NCBI GenBank assembly: GCA_025594325.1 | Contig: JANHCV010000017.1 | Coordinates: 186,001-250,000 of the forward strand | Direction: 5' to 3' | Length of the DNA stretch: 64,000 bases | Source of the DNA: Blastocladiella emersonii ATCC 22665 | Taxonomy: Eukaryota > Blastocladiomycota > Blastocladiomycetes > Blastocladiales > Blastocladiaceae | Shown: in pieces, positions 10,745-25,081 of the stretch | Position numbering within the stretch: position 1 is the stretch's first letter | How the letters are laid out: the number at the start of each line of letters is the position of its first letter | Position numbers and translations under genes: made by a program | Notes under the pieces: generated by a model | Databases searched by the model: none | What the model was told of the DNA's origin: nothing | What the model saw: only the letters and a program-made list of their open reading frames with translations

Positions 10745-13700
10745 GTGCGGGCGTTTGTGCGTGCGTGCCTTGATTCGTCCACCATCATACGCGCAAAGTG
10801 ACCAAGTGACCAAGTGACCAAGTGACCAAGGTGACCAAGGTGACCAAGGTGACCAAGGTGACCAAGGTGACCAAGTGACACACAAGCACCAAGCTAGGGT
10901 GGCCGGGCGGCCATGGAACGTACTGCATGGGAACCATTACCGTGGACTGGCCGCGGCCATTTATCGCAGCACAGCCCTGCCTGGCTCAGGACGCGGCGGG
11001 CGTGGGAGGCAGGCAGGGTAGATCGGTAGCAGCAGCAGGACCTGGCTAGCTGGCTGTCAAACAACACAAGTGAAGGGGTGCGTGAGGGAGGGTGTGTTGA
11101 ATGAATGGATGGGTGGATGCAGGCAGAGAGAGACCTTCATACGTGTCGTGGGTGATGAGGATTGGTTGGCCACCATCCACCAACGCCATGGCATGGCTGC
11201 GGGTGTCGCTGCGTGCGCCTTGGCGGGTGGTGTTGGTGGGTGGGTGGTCTTGGTGGGTGCTGTGGTGGTAGTGGAGCTAGAGTGGTGCCGTGGGGCTCTT
11301 GGGGTCCCCTTTCCTTCCTGTCTGGCCTAGGTGGGTCGGCGGACGCAGCGCGCATGCGGGCAAGGTAACAACATTGCTCACGCAATGGATCATGTATTTT
11401 ATGGCAAGTAGTCTGCGAAGCAGAGACGGGGATGTCCGGCCCAATCGGACCCTCCACGGATCACAATATGCACGCAATGAATTGACTGATGATAGGGATG
11501 TACCAAACCAGCCACGTAGACAATTGTCGTGGTTGTCGAACAAAACCATATTCAAATCTTTGGCAACGCGCCTGTCCAGCTAGCCAGGGACCCATGAATC
11601 ACAGTATCGACCCAACAAGATATTAGACCATGGTAATATAGTAAACCAACCTCGTACATAATTGTCATGGTACTCAAACAAAACCATATTCAAGTCTTTG
11701 CTTTCCCGCATATCCAGCTGGCCAGGGACCCATAAATCACAGTATCGAACGAACAAGATATCTTACCATGGAAATATAGTTAACCAGCCACGCGGACAAT
11801 TGTCATGGTACTCAATCGAGACCACATTCAAGTCTTTGCTCTCCCGCATGTCAAGCTGGTTGAAGGCCCATTAATCACAGTATCGACCCAACAAGATATT
11901 TGACCATGGAAACATAGTAAACCAGCCACGCGGATAATTGTCATGGTACTCAATCAAAACCATATTCATATTTTTGCTTCCCCGTATGTCAAGCTGGTTG
12001 AAGACCCATAACTCACAGTATCGACCCAACAAGATATTTGACCATGGAAATATAGTTAACCAGCCACGCGGATAATTGTCATGGTACTCAATCAAAACCA
12101 TATTCATATTTTTGCTTCCCCGCATGTCAAGCTGGTTGAAGACCCATAAATCACAGTATCGAACCAACAAAATATCTGACCATGGAAATATAGTTAACCA
12201 GCCACGCGGACAATTGTCATGGTACTCAATCGAAACCACATTCAAGTCTTTGCTCTCCCGCATGTCAAGCTGGTTGAAGGCCCATAAATCACAGTATCGA
12301 CCCAACAAGATATTTGACCATGGAAATATAGTAAACCAGCCACGCGGATAATTGTCATGGTACTCAATCAAAACCATATTCAAGTCTTTGCTTTCCCGCA
12401 CGTCCAGCTGGTTGAAGGCCCATAAATCACAGTATCGACCCAACAAAGTATCTGACAACCGAAATATAGCAGACAATCCACGCAGACAATTGTCATGCCA
12501 CCTAATCAAAACCATATTCAAGTCTTTGCTTTCCCACATGTCAAGCTGGTTGAAGGCCCATAAATCACAGTATCGAACCAACGAAATATCTGACCATGGA
12601 AATATAGTAAAGCAGCCACGCAGATAATTGTCATGGTACTTAATCAAAACCATATTCATATTTTTGCTTCCCCGCATGTCAAGCTGGTTGAAGGCCCATA
12701 AATCACAGTATCGAACGAACAAGATATCTTACCATGGAAATATAGTTAACCAGCCACGCAAATGATTGTCATGCCACTTAATCAAAACCATACTCAAATG
12801 GTCGATTACCCTCACGTCCAAGCGGCCAAGGACCCAAACCGCCAGATACCCAAATCTACGACCACGTTGCGCACACTCCACTAGCCAACTCTTCGATCCC
12901 CTAATTATGGAGCCCGTCGTCAAAGTCCACGGTCCAATCAACGAGGTAAACAGCGAACTTGTCAAACTGCCAACCTGCCAACCAAACACCCACGCCGCTT
13001 CTCAAGCCACGGTGGGCCCGCGCATTTGCGTTGCCGTCCCAGCCAACGAAGGAATGACTGATGAGCCCTGGTAGCCTGCTAGACTGACAGCCTGACAGCG
13101 CCCGCTCAGTTGCTATTATCTATCTCGTAGGTAGTCTGGGAGGAGTTCGTTAGTCGATACGCGACCAGTCTCCTCCTGGCTGCCCGCTCTGCTGCCATCT
13201 CCAAGGCCCGCATGAAGATGGGCCAGGGAGGTTTACGAGCATTTCCTATCTCTCCTCTCTCCGTGTGAAACCATTCACCCGCGGACGGATGCGCACCACG
13301 CACCGTGCACCGCGCACCGCGCACCGCGCACCGCGCACCGCGCACCGCGCACAGCGCACCGCGGACAGCGCCCGATGCACCACACGCTGCGCACACGGCG
13401 CCAACGGCCACGCTGGTGTCACGCACACACACTCGCATGAACGGCAAGCAGGCAAGGCTTCCTCAACTCAACCATGATCCATCGTCCATGTCTGCTCGCT
13501 CCAACGGGTGCGCCTGCCTACCCTCCCAGTGCCATCGATTGATTGATTCATGTCCAGTGCTGCCCATGCTTTCATGGCCGCGGGGTCCGTCAGAACGCCT
13601 TGCAATGCGTGCGCCTGCATGCACCTGCACTGCAGAGCGCTGCAGAGGGCTGCACAGCGCTGCGGAGGGCTGCAGAGGGCTAAGGCGGCAGGGCTTCTCC

Positions 13701-13799
13701 TCCTGCAGGGGACAGTACCAAGGCCAAGGAGTGCTAGTGACTACTAACGGAATGGTGATTGGCCCCCTTCACACGCTCCTGGCAGGACTGCGTGTGGGC
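10745..13799 (+). repeat. Unit U5, 3055 bp, nine 138-mers (a b c d' e f' g h i)
   Basis: The 138-mer block is 11522-12763 with all nine types, in the d' and f' versions also seen in U8 and U12. The heptamer array (from 13300) has the short seven-copy form of its neighbours U4, U6 and U7. The unit is therefore a mosaic: 138-mer block of the U8/U12 kind and heptamer state of the U4/U6/U7 kind. Confidence 0.94.
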
Positions 13800-16578
13800 G
13801 TGCGGGCGTTTGTGCGTGCGTGCCTTGATTCGTCCACCATCATACGCGCAAAGTGACCAAGTGACCAAGTGACCAAGTGACCAAGGTGACCAAGGTGACC
13901 AAGGTGACCAAGGTGACCAAGGTGACCAAGTGACACACAAGCACCAAGCTAGGGTGGCCGGGCGGCCATGGAACGTACTGCATGGGAACCATTACCGTGG
14001 ACTGGCCGCGGCCATTTATCGCAGCACAGCCCTGCCTGGCTCAGGACGCGGCGGGCGTGGGAGGCAGGCAGGGTAGATCGGTAGCAGCAGCAGGACCTGG
14101 CTAGCTGGCTGTCAAACAACACAAGTGAAGGGGTGCGTGAGGGAGGGTGTGTTGAATGAATGGATGGGTGGATGCAGGCAGAGAGAGACCTTCATACGTG
14201 TCGTGGGTGATGAGGATTGGTTGGCCACCATCCACCAACGCCATGGCATGGCTGCGGGTGTCGCTGCGTGCGCCTTGGCGGGTGGTGTTGGTGGGTGGGT
14301 GGTCTTGGTGGGTGCTGTGGTGGTAGTGGAGCTAGAGTGGTGCCGTGGGGCTCTTGGGGTCCCCTTTCCTTCCTGTCTGGCCTAGGTGGGTCGGCGGACG
14401 CAGCGCGCATGCGGGCAAGGTAACAACATTGCTCACGCAATGGATCATGTATTTTATGGCAAGTAGTCTGCGAAGCAGAGACGGGGATGTCCGGCCCAAT
14501 CGGACCCTCCACGGATCACAATATGCACGCAATGAATTGACTGATGATAGGGATGTACCAAACCAGCCACGTAGACAATTGTCGTGGTTGTCGAACAAAA
14601 CCATATTCAAATCTTTGGCAACGCGCCTGTCCAGCTAGCCAGGGACCCATGAATCACAGTATCGACCCAACAAGATACTAGACCATGGTAATATAGTAAA
14701 CCAACCTCGTACATAATTGTCATGGTACTCAAACAAAACCATATTCAAGTCTTTGCTTTCCCGCATATCCAGCTGGCCAGGGACCCATAAATCACGGTAT
14801 CGAACGAACAAGATATCTTACCATGGAAATATAGTTAACCAGCCACGCGGACAATTGTCATGGTACTCAATCGAGACCACATTCAAGTCTTTGCTCTCCC
14901 GCATGTCAAGCTGGTTGAAGGCCCATTAATCACAGTATCGACCCAACAAGATATTTGACCATGGAAACATAGTAAACCAGCCACGCGGATAATTGTCATG
15001 GTACTCAATCAAAACCATATCCATATTTTTTTTTCCCCGTATGTCAAGCTGGTTGAAGACCCATAACTCACAGTATCGACCCAACAAGATATTTGACCAT
15101 GGAAACATAGTAAACCAGCCACGCGGATAATTGTCATGGTACTCAATCAAAACCATATTCAAGTCTTTGCTTTCCCGCACGTCCAGCTGGTTGAAGGCCC
15201 ATAAATCACAGTATCGACCCAACAAAGTATCTGACAACCGAAATATAGCAGACAATCCACGCAGACAATTGTCATGCCACCTAATCAAAACCATATTCAA
15301 GTCTTTGCTTTCCCACATGTCAAGCTGGTTGAAGGCCCATAAATCACAGTATCGAACCAACGAAATATCTGACCATGGAAATATAGTAAAGCAGCCACGC
15401 AGATAATTGTCATGGTACTTAATCAAAACCATATTCATATTTTTGCTTCCCCGCATGTCAAGCTGGTTGAAGGCCCATAAATCACAGTATCGAACGAACA
15501 AGATATCTTACCATGGAAATATAGTTAACCAGCCACGCAAATGATTGTCATGCCACTTAATCAAAACCATACTCAAATGGTCGATTACCCTCACGTCCAA
15601 GCGGCCAAGGACCCAAACCGCCAGATACCCAAATCTACGACCACGTTGCGCACACTCCACTAGCCAACTCTTCGATCCCCTAATTATGGAGCCCGTCGTC
15701 AAAGTCCACGGTCCAATCAACGAGGTAAACAGCGAACTTGTCAAACTGCCAACCTGCCAACCAAACACCCACGCCGCTTCTCAAGCCACGGTGGGCCCGC
15801 GCATTTGCGTTGCCGTCCCAGCCAACGAAGGAATGACTGATGAGCCCTGGTAGCCTGCTAGACTGACAGCCTGACAGCGCCCGCTCAGTTGCTATTATCT
15901 ATCTCGTAGGTAGTCTGGGAGGAGTTCGTTAGTCGATACGCGACCAGTCTCCTCCTGGCTGCCCGCTCTGCTGCCATCTCCAAGGCCCGCATGAAGATGG
16001 GCCAGGGAGGTTTACGAGCATTTCCTATCTCTCCTCTCTCCGTGTGAAACCATTCACCCGCGGACGGATGCGCACCACGCACCGTGCACCGCGCACCGCG
16101 CACCGCGCACCGCGCACCGCGCACCGCGCACAGCGCACCGCGGACAGCGCCCGATGCACCACACGCTGCGCACACGGCGCCAACGGCCACGCTGGTGTCA
16201 CGCACACACACTCGCATGAACGGCAAGCAGGCAAGGCTTCCTCAACTCAACCATGATCCATCGTCCATGTCTGCTCGCTCCAACGGGTGCGCCTGCCTAC
16301 CCTCCCAGTGCCATCGATTGATTGATTCATGTCCAGTGCTGCCCATGCTTTCATGGCCGCGGGGTCCGTCAGAACGCCTTGCAATGCGTGCGCCTGCATG
16401 CACCTGCACTGCAGAGCGCTGCAGAGGGCTGCACAGCGCTGCGGAGGGCTGCAGAGGGCTAAGGCGGCAGGGCTTCTCCTCCTGCAGGGGACAGTACCAA
16501 GGCCAAGGAGTGCTAGTGACTACTAACGGAATGGTGATTGGCCCCCTTCACACGCTCCTGGCAGGACTGCGTGTGGGC
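13800..16578 (+). repeat. Unit U6, 2779 bp, seven 138-mers
   Basis: Same type as U4, including the b marker, the nine-T run (15026-15034) and seven heptamers (from 16079). 138-mer block 14577-15542. Confidence 0.94.
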
Positions 16579-19357
16579 GTGCGGGCGTTTGTGCGTGCGT
16601 GCCTTGATTCGTCCACCATCATACGCGCAAAGTGACCAAGTGACCAAGTGACCAAGTGACCAAGGTGACCAAGGTGACCAAGGTGACCAAGGTGACCAAG
16701 GTGACCAAGTGACACACAAGCACCAAGCTAGGGTGGCCGGGCGGCCATGGAACGTACTGCATGGGAACCATTACCGTGGACTGGCCGCGGCCATTTATCG
16801 CAGCACAGCCCTGCCTGGCTCAGGACGCGGCGGGCGTGGGAGGCAGGCAGGGTAGATCGGTAGCAGCAGCAGGACCTGGCTAGCTGGCTGTCAAACAACA
16901 CAAGTGAAGGGGTGCGTGAGGGAGGGTGTGTTGAATGAATGGATGGGTGGATGCAGGCAGAGAGAGACCTTCATACGTGTCGTGGGTGATGAGGATTGGT
17001 TGGCCACCATCCACCAACGCCATGGCATGGCTGCGGGTGTCGCTGCGTGCGCCTTGGCGGGTGGTGTTGGTGGGTGGGTGGTCTTGGTGGGTGCTGTGGT
17101 GGTAGTGGAGCTAGAGTGGTGCCGTGGGGCTCTTGGGGTCCCCTTTCCTTCCTGTCTGGCCTAGGTGGGTCGGCGGACGCAGCGCGCATGCGGGCAAGGT
17201 AACAACATTGCTCACGCAATGGATCATGTATTTTATGGCAAGTAGTCTGCGAAGCAGAGACGGGGATGTCCGGCCCAATCGGACCCTCCACGGATCACAA
17301 TATGCACGCAATGAATTGACTGATGATAGGGATGTACCAAACCAGCCACGTAGACAATTGTCGTGGTTGTCGAACAAAACCATATTCAAATCTTTGGCAA
17401 CGCGCCTGTCCAGCTAGCCAGGGACCCATGAATCACAGTATCGACCCAACAAGATACTAGACCATGGTAATATAGTAAACCAACCTCGTACATAATTGTC
17501 ATGGTACTCAAACAAAACCATATTCAAGTCTTTGCTTTCCCGCATATCCAGCTGGCCAGGGACCCATAAATCACGGTATCGAACGAACAAGATATCTTAC
17601 CATGGAAATATAGTTAACCAGCCACGCGGACAATTGTCATGGTACTCAATCGAGACCACATTCAAGTCTTTGCTCTCCCGCATGTCAAGCTGGTTGAAGG
17701 CCCATTAATCACAGTATCGACCCAACAAGATATTTGACCATGGAAACATAGTAAACCAGCCACGCGGATAATTGTCATGGTACTCAATCAAAACCATATC
17801 CATATTTTTTTTTCCCCGTATGTCAAGCTGGTTGAAGACCCATAACTCACAGTATCGACCCAACAAGATATTTGACCATGGAAACATAGTAAACCAGCCA
17901 CGCGGATAATTGTCATGGTACTCAATCAAAACCATATTCAAGTCTTTGCTTTCCCGCACGTCCAGCTGGTTGAAGGCCCATAAATCACAGTATCGACCCA
18001 ACAAAGTATCTGACAACCGAAATATAGCAGACAATCCACGCAGACAATTGTCATGCCACCTAATCAAAACCATATTCAAGTCTTTGCTTTCCCACATGTC
18101 AAGCTGGTTGAAGGCCCATAAATCACAGTATCGAACCAACGAAATATCTGACCATGGAAATATAGTAAAGCAGCCACGCAGATAATTGTCATGGTACTTA
18201 ATCAAAACCATATTCATATTTTTGCTTCCCCGCATGTCAAGCTGGTTGAAGGCCCATAAATCACAGTATCGAACGAACAAGATATCTTACCATGGAAATA
18301 TAGTTAACCAGCCACGCAAATGATTGTCATGCCACTTAATCAAAACCATACTCAAATGGTCGATTACCCTCACGTCCAAGCGGCCAAGGACCCAAACCGC
18401 CAGATACCCAAATCTACGACCACGTTGCGCACACTCCACTAGCCAACTCTTCGATCCCCTAATTATGGAGCCCGTCGTCAAAGTCCACGGTCCAATCAAC
18501 GAGGTAAACAGCGAACTTGTCAAACTGCCAACCTGCCAACCAAACACCCACGCCGCTTCTCAAGCCACGGTGGGCCCGCGCATTTGCGTTGCCGTCCCAG
18601 CCAACGAAGGAATGACTGATGAGCCCTGGTAGCCTGCTAGACTGACAGCCTGACAGCGCCCGCTCAGTTGCTATTATCTATCTCGTAGGTAGTCTGGGAG
18701 GAGTTCGTTAGTCGATACGCGACCAGTCTCCTCCTGGCTGCCCGCTCTGCTGCCATCTCCAAGGCCCGCATGAAGATGGGCCAGGGAGGTTTACGAGCAT
18801 TTCCTATCTCTCCTCTCTCCGTGTGAAACCATTCACCCGCGGACGGATGCGCACCACGCACCGTGCACCGCGCACCGCGCACCGCGCACCGCGCACCGCG
18901 CACCGCGCACAGCGCACCGCGGACAGCGCCCGATGCACCACACGCTGCGCACACGGCGCCAACGGCCACGCTGGTGTCACGCACACACACTCGCATGAAC
19001 GGCAAGCAGGCAAGGCTTCCTCAACTCAACCATGATCCATCGTCCATGTCTGCTCGCTCCAACGGGTGCGCCTGCCTACCCTCCCAGTGCCATCGATTGA
19101 TTGATTCATGTCCAGTGCTGCCCATGCTTTCATGGCCGCGGGGTCCGTCAGAACGCCTTGCAATGCGTGCGCCTGCATGCACCTGCACTGCAGAGCGCTG
19201 CAGAGGGCTGCACAGCGCTGCGGAGGGCTGCAGAGGGCTAAGGCGGCAGGGCTTCTCCTCCTGCAGGGGACAGTACCAAGGCCAAGGAGTGCTAGTGACT
19301 ACTAACGGAATGGTGATTGGCCCCCTTCACACGCTCCTGGCAGGACTGCGTGTGGGC
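16579..19357 (+). repeat. Unit U7, 2779 bp, seven 138-mers
   Basis: Direct neighbour and apparent duplicate of U6. 138-mer block 17356-18321, nine-T run 17805-17813, seven heptamers from 18858. It is the last unit of the U4-U7 group that shares the short heptamer array. Confidence 0.94.
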
Positions 19358-22300
19358 GTGCGGGCGTTTGTGCGTGCGTGCCTTGATTCGTCCACCATCA
19401 TACGCGCAAAGTGACCAAGTGACCAAGTGACCAAGTGACCAAGGTGACCAAGGTGACCAAGGTGACCAAGGTGACCAAGGTGACCAAGTGACACACAAGC
19501 ACCAAGCTAGGGTGGCCGGGCGGCCATGGAACGTACTGCATGGGAACCATTACCGTGGACTGGCCGCGGCCATTTATCGCAGCACAGCCCTGCCTGGCTC
19601 AGGACGCGGCGGGCGTGGGAGGCAGGCAGGGTAGATCGGTAGCAGCAGCAGGACCTGGCTAGCTGGCTGTCAAACAACACAAGTGAAGGGGTGCGTGAGG
19701 GAGGGTGTGTTGAATGAATGGATGGGTGGATGCAGGCAGAGAGAGACCTTCATACGTGTCGTGGGTGATGAGGATTGGTTGGCCACCATCCACCAACGCC
19801 ATGGCATGGCTGCGGGTGTCGCTGCGTGCGCCTTGGCGGGTGGTGTTGGTGGGTGGGTGGTCTTGGTGGGTGCTGTGGTGGTAGTGGAGCTAGAGTGGTG
19901 CCGTGGGGCTCTTGGGGTCCCCTTTCCTTCCTGTCTGGCCTAGGTGGGTCGGCGGACGCAGCGCGCATGCGGGCAAGGTAACAACATTGCTCACGCAATG
20001 GATCATGTATTTTATGGCAAGTAGTCTGCGAAGCAGAGACGGGGATGTCCGGCCCAATCGGACCCTCCACGGATCACAATATGCACGCAATGAATTGACT
20101 GATGATAGGGATGTACCAAACCAGCCACGTAGACAATTGTCGTGGTTGTCGAACAAAACCATATTCAAATCTTTGGCAACGCGCCTGTCCAGCTAGCCAG
20201 GGACCCATGAATCACAGTATCGACCCAACAAGATATTAGACCATGGTAATATAGTAAACCAACCTCGTACATAATTGTCATGGTACTCAAACAAAACCAT
20301 ATTCAAGTCTTTGCTTTCCCGCATATCCAGCTGGCCAGGGACCCATAAATCACAGTATCGAACGAACAAGATATCTTACCATGGAAATATAGTTAACCAG
20401 CCACGCGGACAATTGTCATGGTACTCAATCGAGACCACATTCAAGTCTTTGCTCTCCCGCATGTCAAGCTGGTTGAAGGCCCATTAATCACAGTATCGAC
20501 CCAACAAGATATTTGACCATGGAAACATAGTAAACCAGCCACGCGGATAATTGTCATGGTACTCAATCAAAACCATATTCATATTTTTGCTTCCCCGTAT
20601 GTCAAGCTGGTTGAAGACCCATAACTCACAGTATCGACCCAACAAGATATTTGACCATGGAAATATAGTTAACCAGCCACGCGGATAATTGTCATGGTAC
20701 TCAATCAAAACCATATTCATATTTTTGCTTCCCCGCATGTCAAGCTGGTTGAAGACCCATAAATCACAGTATCGAACCAACAAAATATCTGACCATGGAA
20801 ATATAGTTAACCAGCCACGCGGACAATTGTCATGGTACTCAATCGAAACCACATTCAAGTCTTTGCTCTCCCGCATGTCAAGCTGGTTGAAGGCCCATAA
20901 ATCACAGTATCGACCCAACAAGATATTTGACCATGGAAATATAGTAAACCAGCCACGCGGATAATTGTCATGGTACTCAATCAAAACCATATTCAAGTCT
21001 TTGCTTTCCCGCACGTCCAGCTGGTTGAAGGCCCATAAATCACAGTATCGACCCAACAAAGTATCTGACAACCGAAATATAGCAGACAATCCACGCAGAC
21101 AATTGTCATGCCACCTAATCAAAACCATATTCAAGTCTTTGCTTTCCCACATGTCAAGCTGGTTGAAGGCCCATAAATCACAGTATCGAACCAACGAAAT
21201 ATCTGACCATGGAAATATAGTAAAGCAGCCACGCAGATAATTGTCATGGTACTTAATCAAAACCATATTCATATTTTTGCTTCCCCGCATGTCAAGCTGG
21301 TTGAAGGCCCATAAATCACAGTATCGAACGAACAAGATATCTTACCATGGAAATATAGTTAACCAGCCACGCAAATGATTGTCATGCCACTTAATCAAAA
21401 CCATACTCAAATGGTCGATTACCCTCACGTCCAAGCGGCCAAGGACCCAAACCGCCAGATACCCAAATCTACGACCACGTTGCGCACACTCCACTAGCCA
21501 ACTCTTCGATCCCCTAATTATGGAGCCCGTCGTCAAAGTCCACGGTCCAATCAACGAGGTAAACAGCGAACTTGTCAAACTGCCAACCTGCCAACCAAAC
21601 ACCCACGCCGCTTCTCAAGCCACGGTGGGCCCGCGCATTTGCGTTGCCGTCCCAGCCAACGAAGGAATGACTGATGAGCCCTGGTAGCCTGCTAGACTGA
21701 CAGCCTGACAGCGCCCGCTCAGTTGCTATTATCTATCTCGTAGGTAGTCTGGGAGGAGTTCGTTAGTCGATACGCGACCAGTCTCCTCCTGGCTGCCCGC
21801 TCTGCTGCCATCTCCAAGGCCCGCATGAAGATGGGCCAGGGAGGTTTACGAGCATTTCCTATCTCTCCTCTCTCCGTGTGAAACCATTCACCCGCGGACG
21901 GATGCGCACCACGCACCGTGCACCGCGCACCGCGCACCGCGCACCGCGCACCGTGCACCGCGCACCGCGCACCGCGCACAGCGCACCGCGGACAGCGCCC
22001 GATGCACCACACGCTGCGCACACGGCGCCAACGGCCACGCTGGTGTCACGCACACACACTCGCATGAACGGCAAGCAGGCAAGGCTTCCTCAACTCAACC
22101 ATGATCCATCGTCCATGTCTGCTCGCTCCAACGGGTGCGCCTGCCTACCCTCCCAGTGCCATCGATTGATTGATTCATGTCCAGTGCTGCCCATGCTTTC
22201 ATGGCCGCGGGGTCCGTCAGAACGCCTTGCAATGCGTGCGCCTGCATGCACCTGCACTGCAGAGCGCTGCAGAGGGCTGCACAGCGCTGCGGAGGGCTGC

Positions 22301-22426
22301 AGAGGGCTAAGGCGGCAGGGCTTCTCCTCCTGCAGGGGACAGTACCAAGGCCAAGGAGTGCTAGTGACTACTAACGGAATGGTGATTGGCCCCCTTCACA
22401 CGCTCCTGGCAGGACTGCGTGTGGGC
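19358..22426 (+). repeat. Unit U8, 3069 bp, nine 138-mers (a b c d' e f' g h i)
   Basis: Reference for the nine 138-mer types. Block 20135-21376, nine heptamers from 21913. The a copy has gatattag. Copies d' and f' end with ggaaatatagt where d and f'' have ggaaacatagt. Because f' keeps cataaatc rather than cattaatc, the minus-strand frame 20484-21335 stays open for 283 codons. Confidence 0.95.
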
Positions 22427-25081
22427 GTGCGGGCGTTTGTGCGTGCGTGCCTTGATTCGTCCACCATCATACGCGCAAAGTGACCAAGTGACCAAGTGAC
22501 CAAGTGACCAAGGTGACCAAGGTGACCAAGGTGACCAAGGTGACCAAGGTGACCAAGTGACACACAAGCACCAAGCTAGGGTGGCCGGGCGGCCATGGAA
22601 CGTACTGCATGGGAACCATTACCGTGGACTGGCCGCGGCCATTTATCGCAGCACAGCCCTGCCTGGCTCAGGACGCGGCGGGCGTGGGAGGCAGGCAGGG
22701 TAGATCGGTAGCAGCAGCAGGACCTGGCTAGCTGGCTGTCAAACAACACAAGTGAAGGGGTGCGTGAGGGAGGGTGTGTTGAATGAATGGATGGGTGGAT
22801 GCAGGCAGAGAGAGACCTTCATACGTGTCGTGGGTGATGAGGATTGGTTGGCCACCATCCACCAACGCCATGGCATGGCTGCGGGTGTCGCTGCGTGCGC
22901 CTTGGCGGGTGGTGTTGGTGGGTGGGTGGTCTTGGTGGGTGCTGTGGTGGTAGTGGAGCTAGAGTGGTGCCGTGGGGCTCTTGGGGTCCCCTTTCCTTCC
23001 TGTCTGGCCTAGGTGGGTCGGCGGACGCAGCGCGCATGCGGGCAAGGTAACAACATTGCTCACGCAATGGATCATGTATTTTATGGCAAGTAGTCTGCGA
23101 AGCAGAGACGGGGATGTCCGGCCCAATCGGACCCTCCACGGATCACAATATGCACGCAATGAATTGACTGATGATAGGGATGTACCAAACCAGCCACGTA
23201 GACAATTGTCGTGGTTGTCGAACAAAACCATATTCAAATCTTTGGCAACGCGCCTGTCCAGCTAGCCAGGGACCCATGAATCACAGTATCGACCCAACAA
23301 GATATTAGACCATGGTAATATAGTAAACCAACCTCGTACATAATTGTCATGGTACTCAAACAAAACCATATTCAAGTCTTTGCTTTCCCGCATATCCAGC
23401 TGGCCAGGGACCCATAAATCACAGTATCGAACGAACAAGATATCTTACCATGGAAATATAGTTAACCAGCCACGCGGACAATTGTCATGGTACTCAATCG
23501 AGACCACATTCAAGTCTTTGCTCTCCCGCATGTCAAGCTGGTTGAAGGCCCATTAATCACAGTATCGACCCAACAAGATATTTGACCATGGAAACATAGT
23601 AAACCAGCCACGCGGATAATTGTCATGGTACTCAATCAAAACCATATTCAAGTCTTTGCTTTCCCGCACGTCCAGCTGGTTGAAGGCCCATAAATCACAG
23701 TATCGACCCAACAAAGTATCTGACAACCGAAATATAGCAGACAATCCACGCAGACAATTGTCATGCCACCTAATCAAAACCATATTCAAGTCTTTGCTTT
23801 CCCACATGTCAAGCTGGTTGAAGGCCCATAAATCACAGTATCGAACCAACGAAATATCTGACCATGGAAATATAGTAAAGCAGCCACGCAGATAATTGTC
23901 ATGGTACTTAATCAAAACCATATTCATATTTTTGCTTCCCCGCATGTCAAGCTGGTTGAAGGCCCATAAATCACAGTATCGAACGAACAAGATATCTTAC
24001 CATGGAAATATAGTTAACCAGCCACGCAAATGATTGTCATGCCACTTAATCAAAACCATACTCAAATGGTCGATTACCCTCACGTCCAAGCGGCCAAGGA
24101 CCCAAACCGCCAGATACCCAAATCTACGACCACGTTGCGCACACTCCACTAGCCAACTCTTCGATCCCCTAATTATGGAGCCCGTCGTCAAAGTCCACGG
24201 TCCAATCAACGAGGTAAACAGCGAACTTGTCAAACTGCCAACCTGCCAACCAAACACCCACGCCGCTTCTCAAGCCACGGTGGGCCCGCGCATTTGCGTT
24301 GCCGTCCCAGCCAACGAAGGAATGACTGATGAGCCCTGGTAGCCTGCTAGACTGACAGCCTGACAGCGCCCGCTCAGTTGCTATTATCTATCTCGTAGGT
24401 AGTCTGGGAGGAGTTCGTTAGTCGATACGCGACCAGTCTCCTCCTGGCTGCCCGCTCTGCTGCCATCTCCAAGGCCCGCATGAAGATGGGCCAGGGAGGT
24501 TTACGAGCATTTCCTATCTCTCCTCTCTCCGTGTGAAACCATTCACCCGCGGACGGATGCGCACCACGCACCGTGCACCGCGCACCGCGCACCGCGCACC
24601 GCGCACCGTGCACCGCGCACCGCGCACCGCGCACAGCGCACCGCGGACAGCGCCCGATGCACCACACGCTGCGCACACGGCGCCAACGGCCACGCTGGTG
24701 TCACGCACACACACTCGCATGAACGGCAAGCAGGCAAGGCTTCCTCAACTCAACCATGATCCATCGTCCATGTCTGCTCGCTCCAACGGGTGCGCCTGCC
24801 TACCCTCCCAGTGCCATCGATTGATTGATTCATGTCCAGTGCTGCCCATGCTTTCATGGCCGCGGGGTCCGTCAGAACGCCTTGCAATGCGTGCGCCTGC
24901 ATGCACCTGCACTGCAGAGCGCTGCAGAGGGCTGCACAGCGCTGCGGAGGGCTGCAGAGGGCTAAGGCGGCAGGGCTTCTCCTCCTGCAGGGGACAGTAC
25001 CAAGGCCAAGGAGTGCTAGTGACTACTAACGGAATGGTGATTGGCCCCCTTCACACGCTCCTGGCAGGACTGCGTGTGGGC
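22427..25081 (+). repeat. Unit U9, 2655 bp, six 138-mers (a b c g h i)
   Basis: The same length as U1, but the block (23204-24031) lacks d, e and f, and c is joined directly to g. The reduction to six copies therefore differs from that in U1-U3. Nine heptamers from 24568. Confidence 0.95.

Noticed and set aside
20484-21335. 283-codon minus-strand frame in U5, U8, U12 and U15 as a repeat protein gene
   Set aside because: It consists only of 46-residue periods set by the 138-mer and is closed by a single base difference in most units. It has a plus-strand counterpart that is equally open, and there is no promoter or non-repeat domain.
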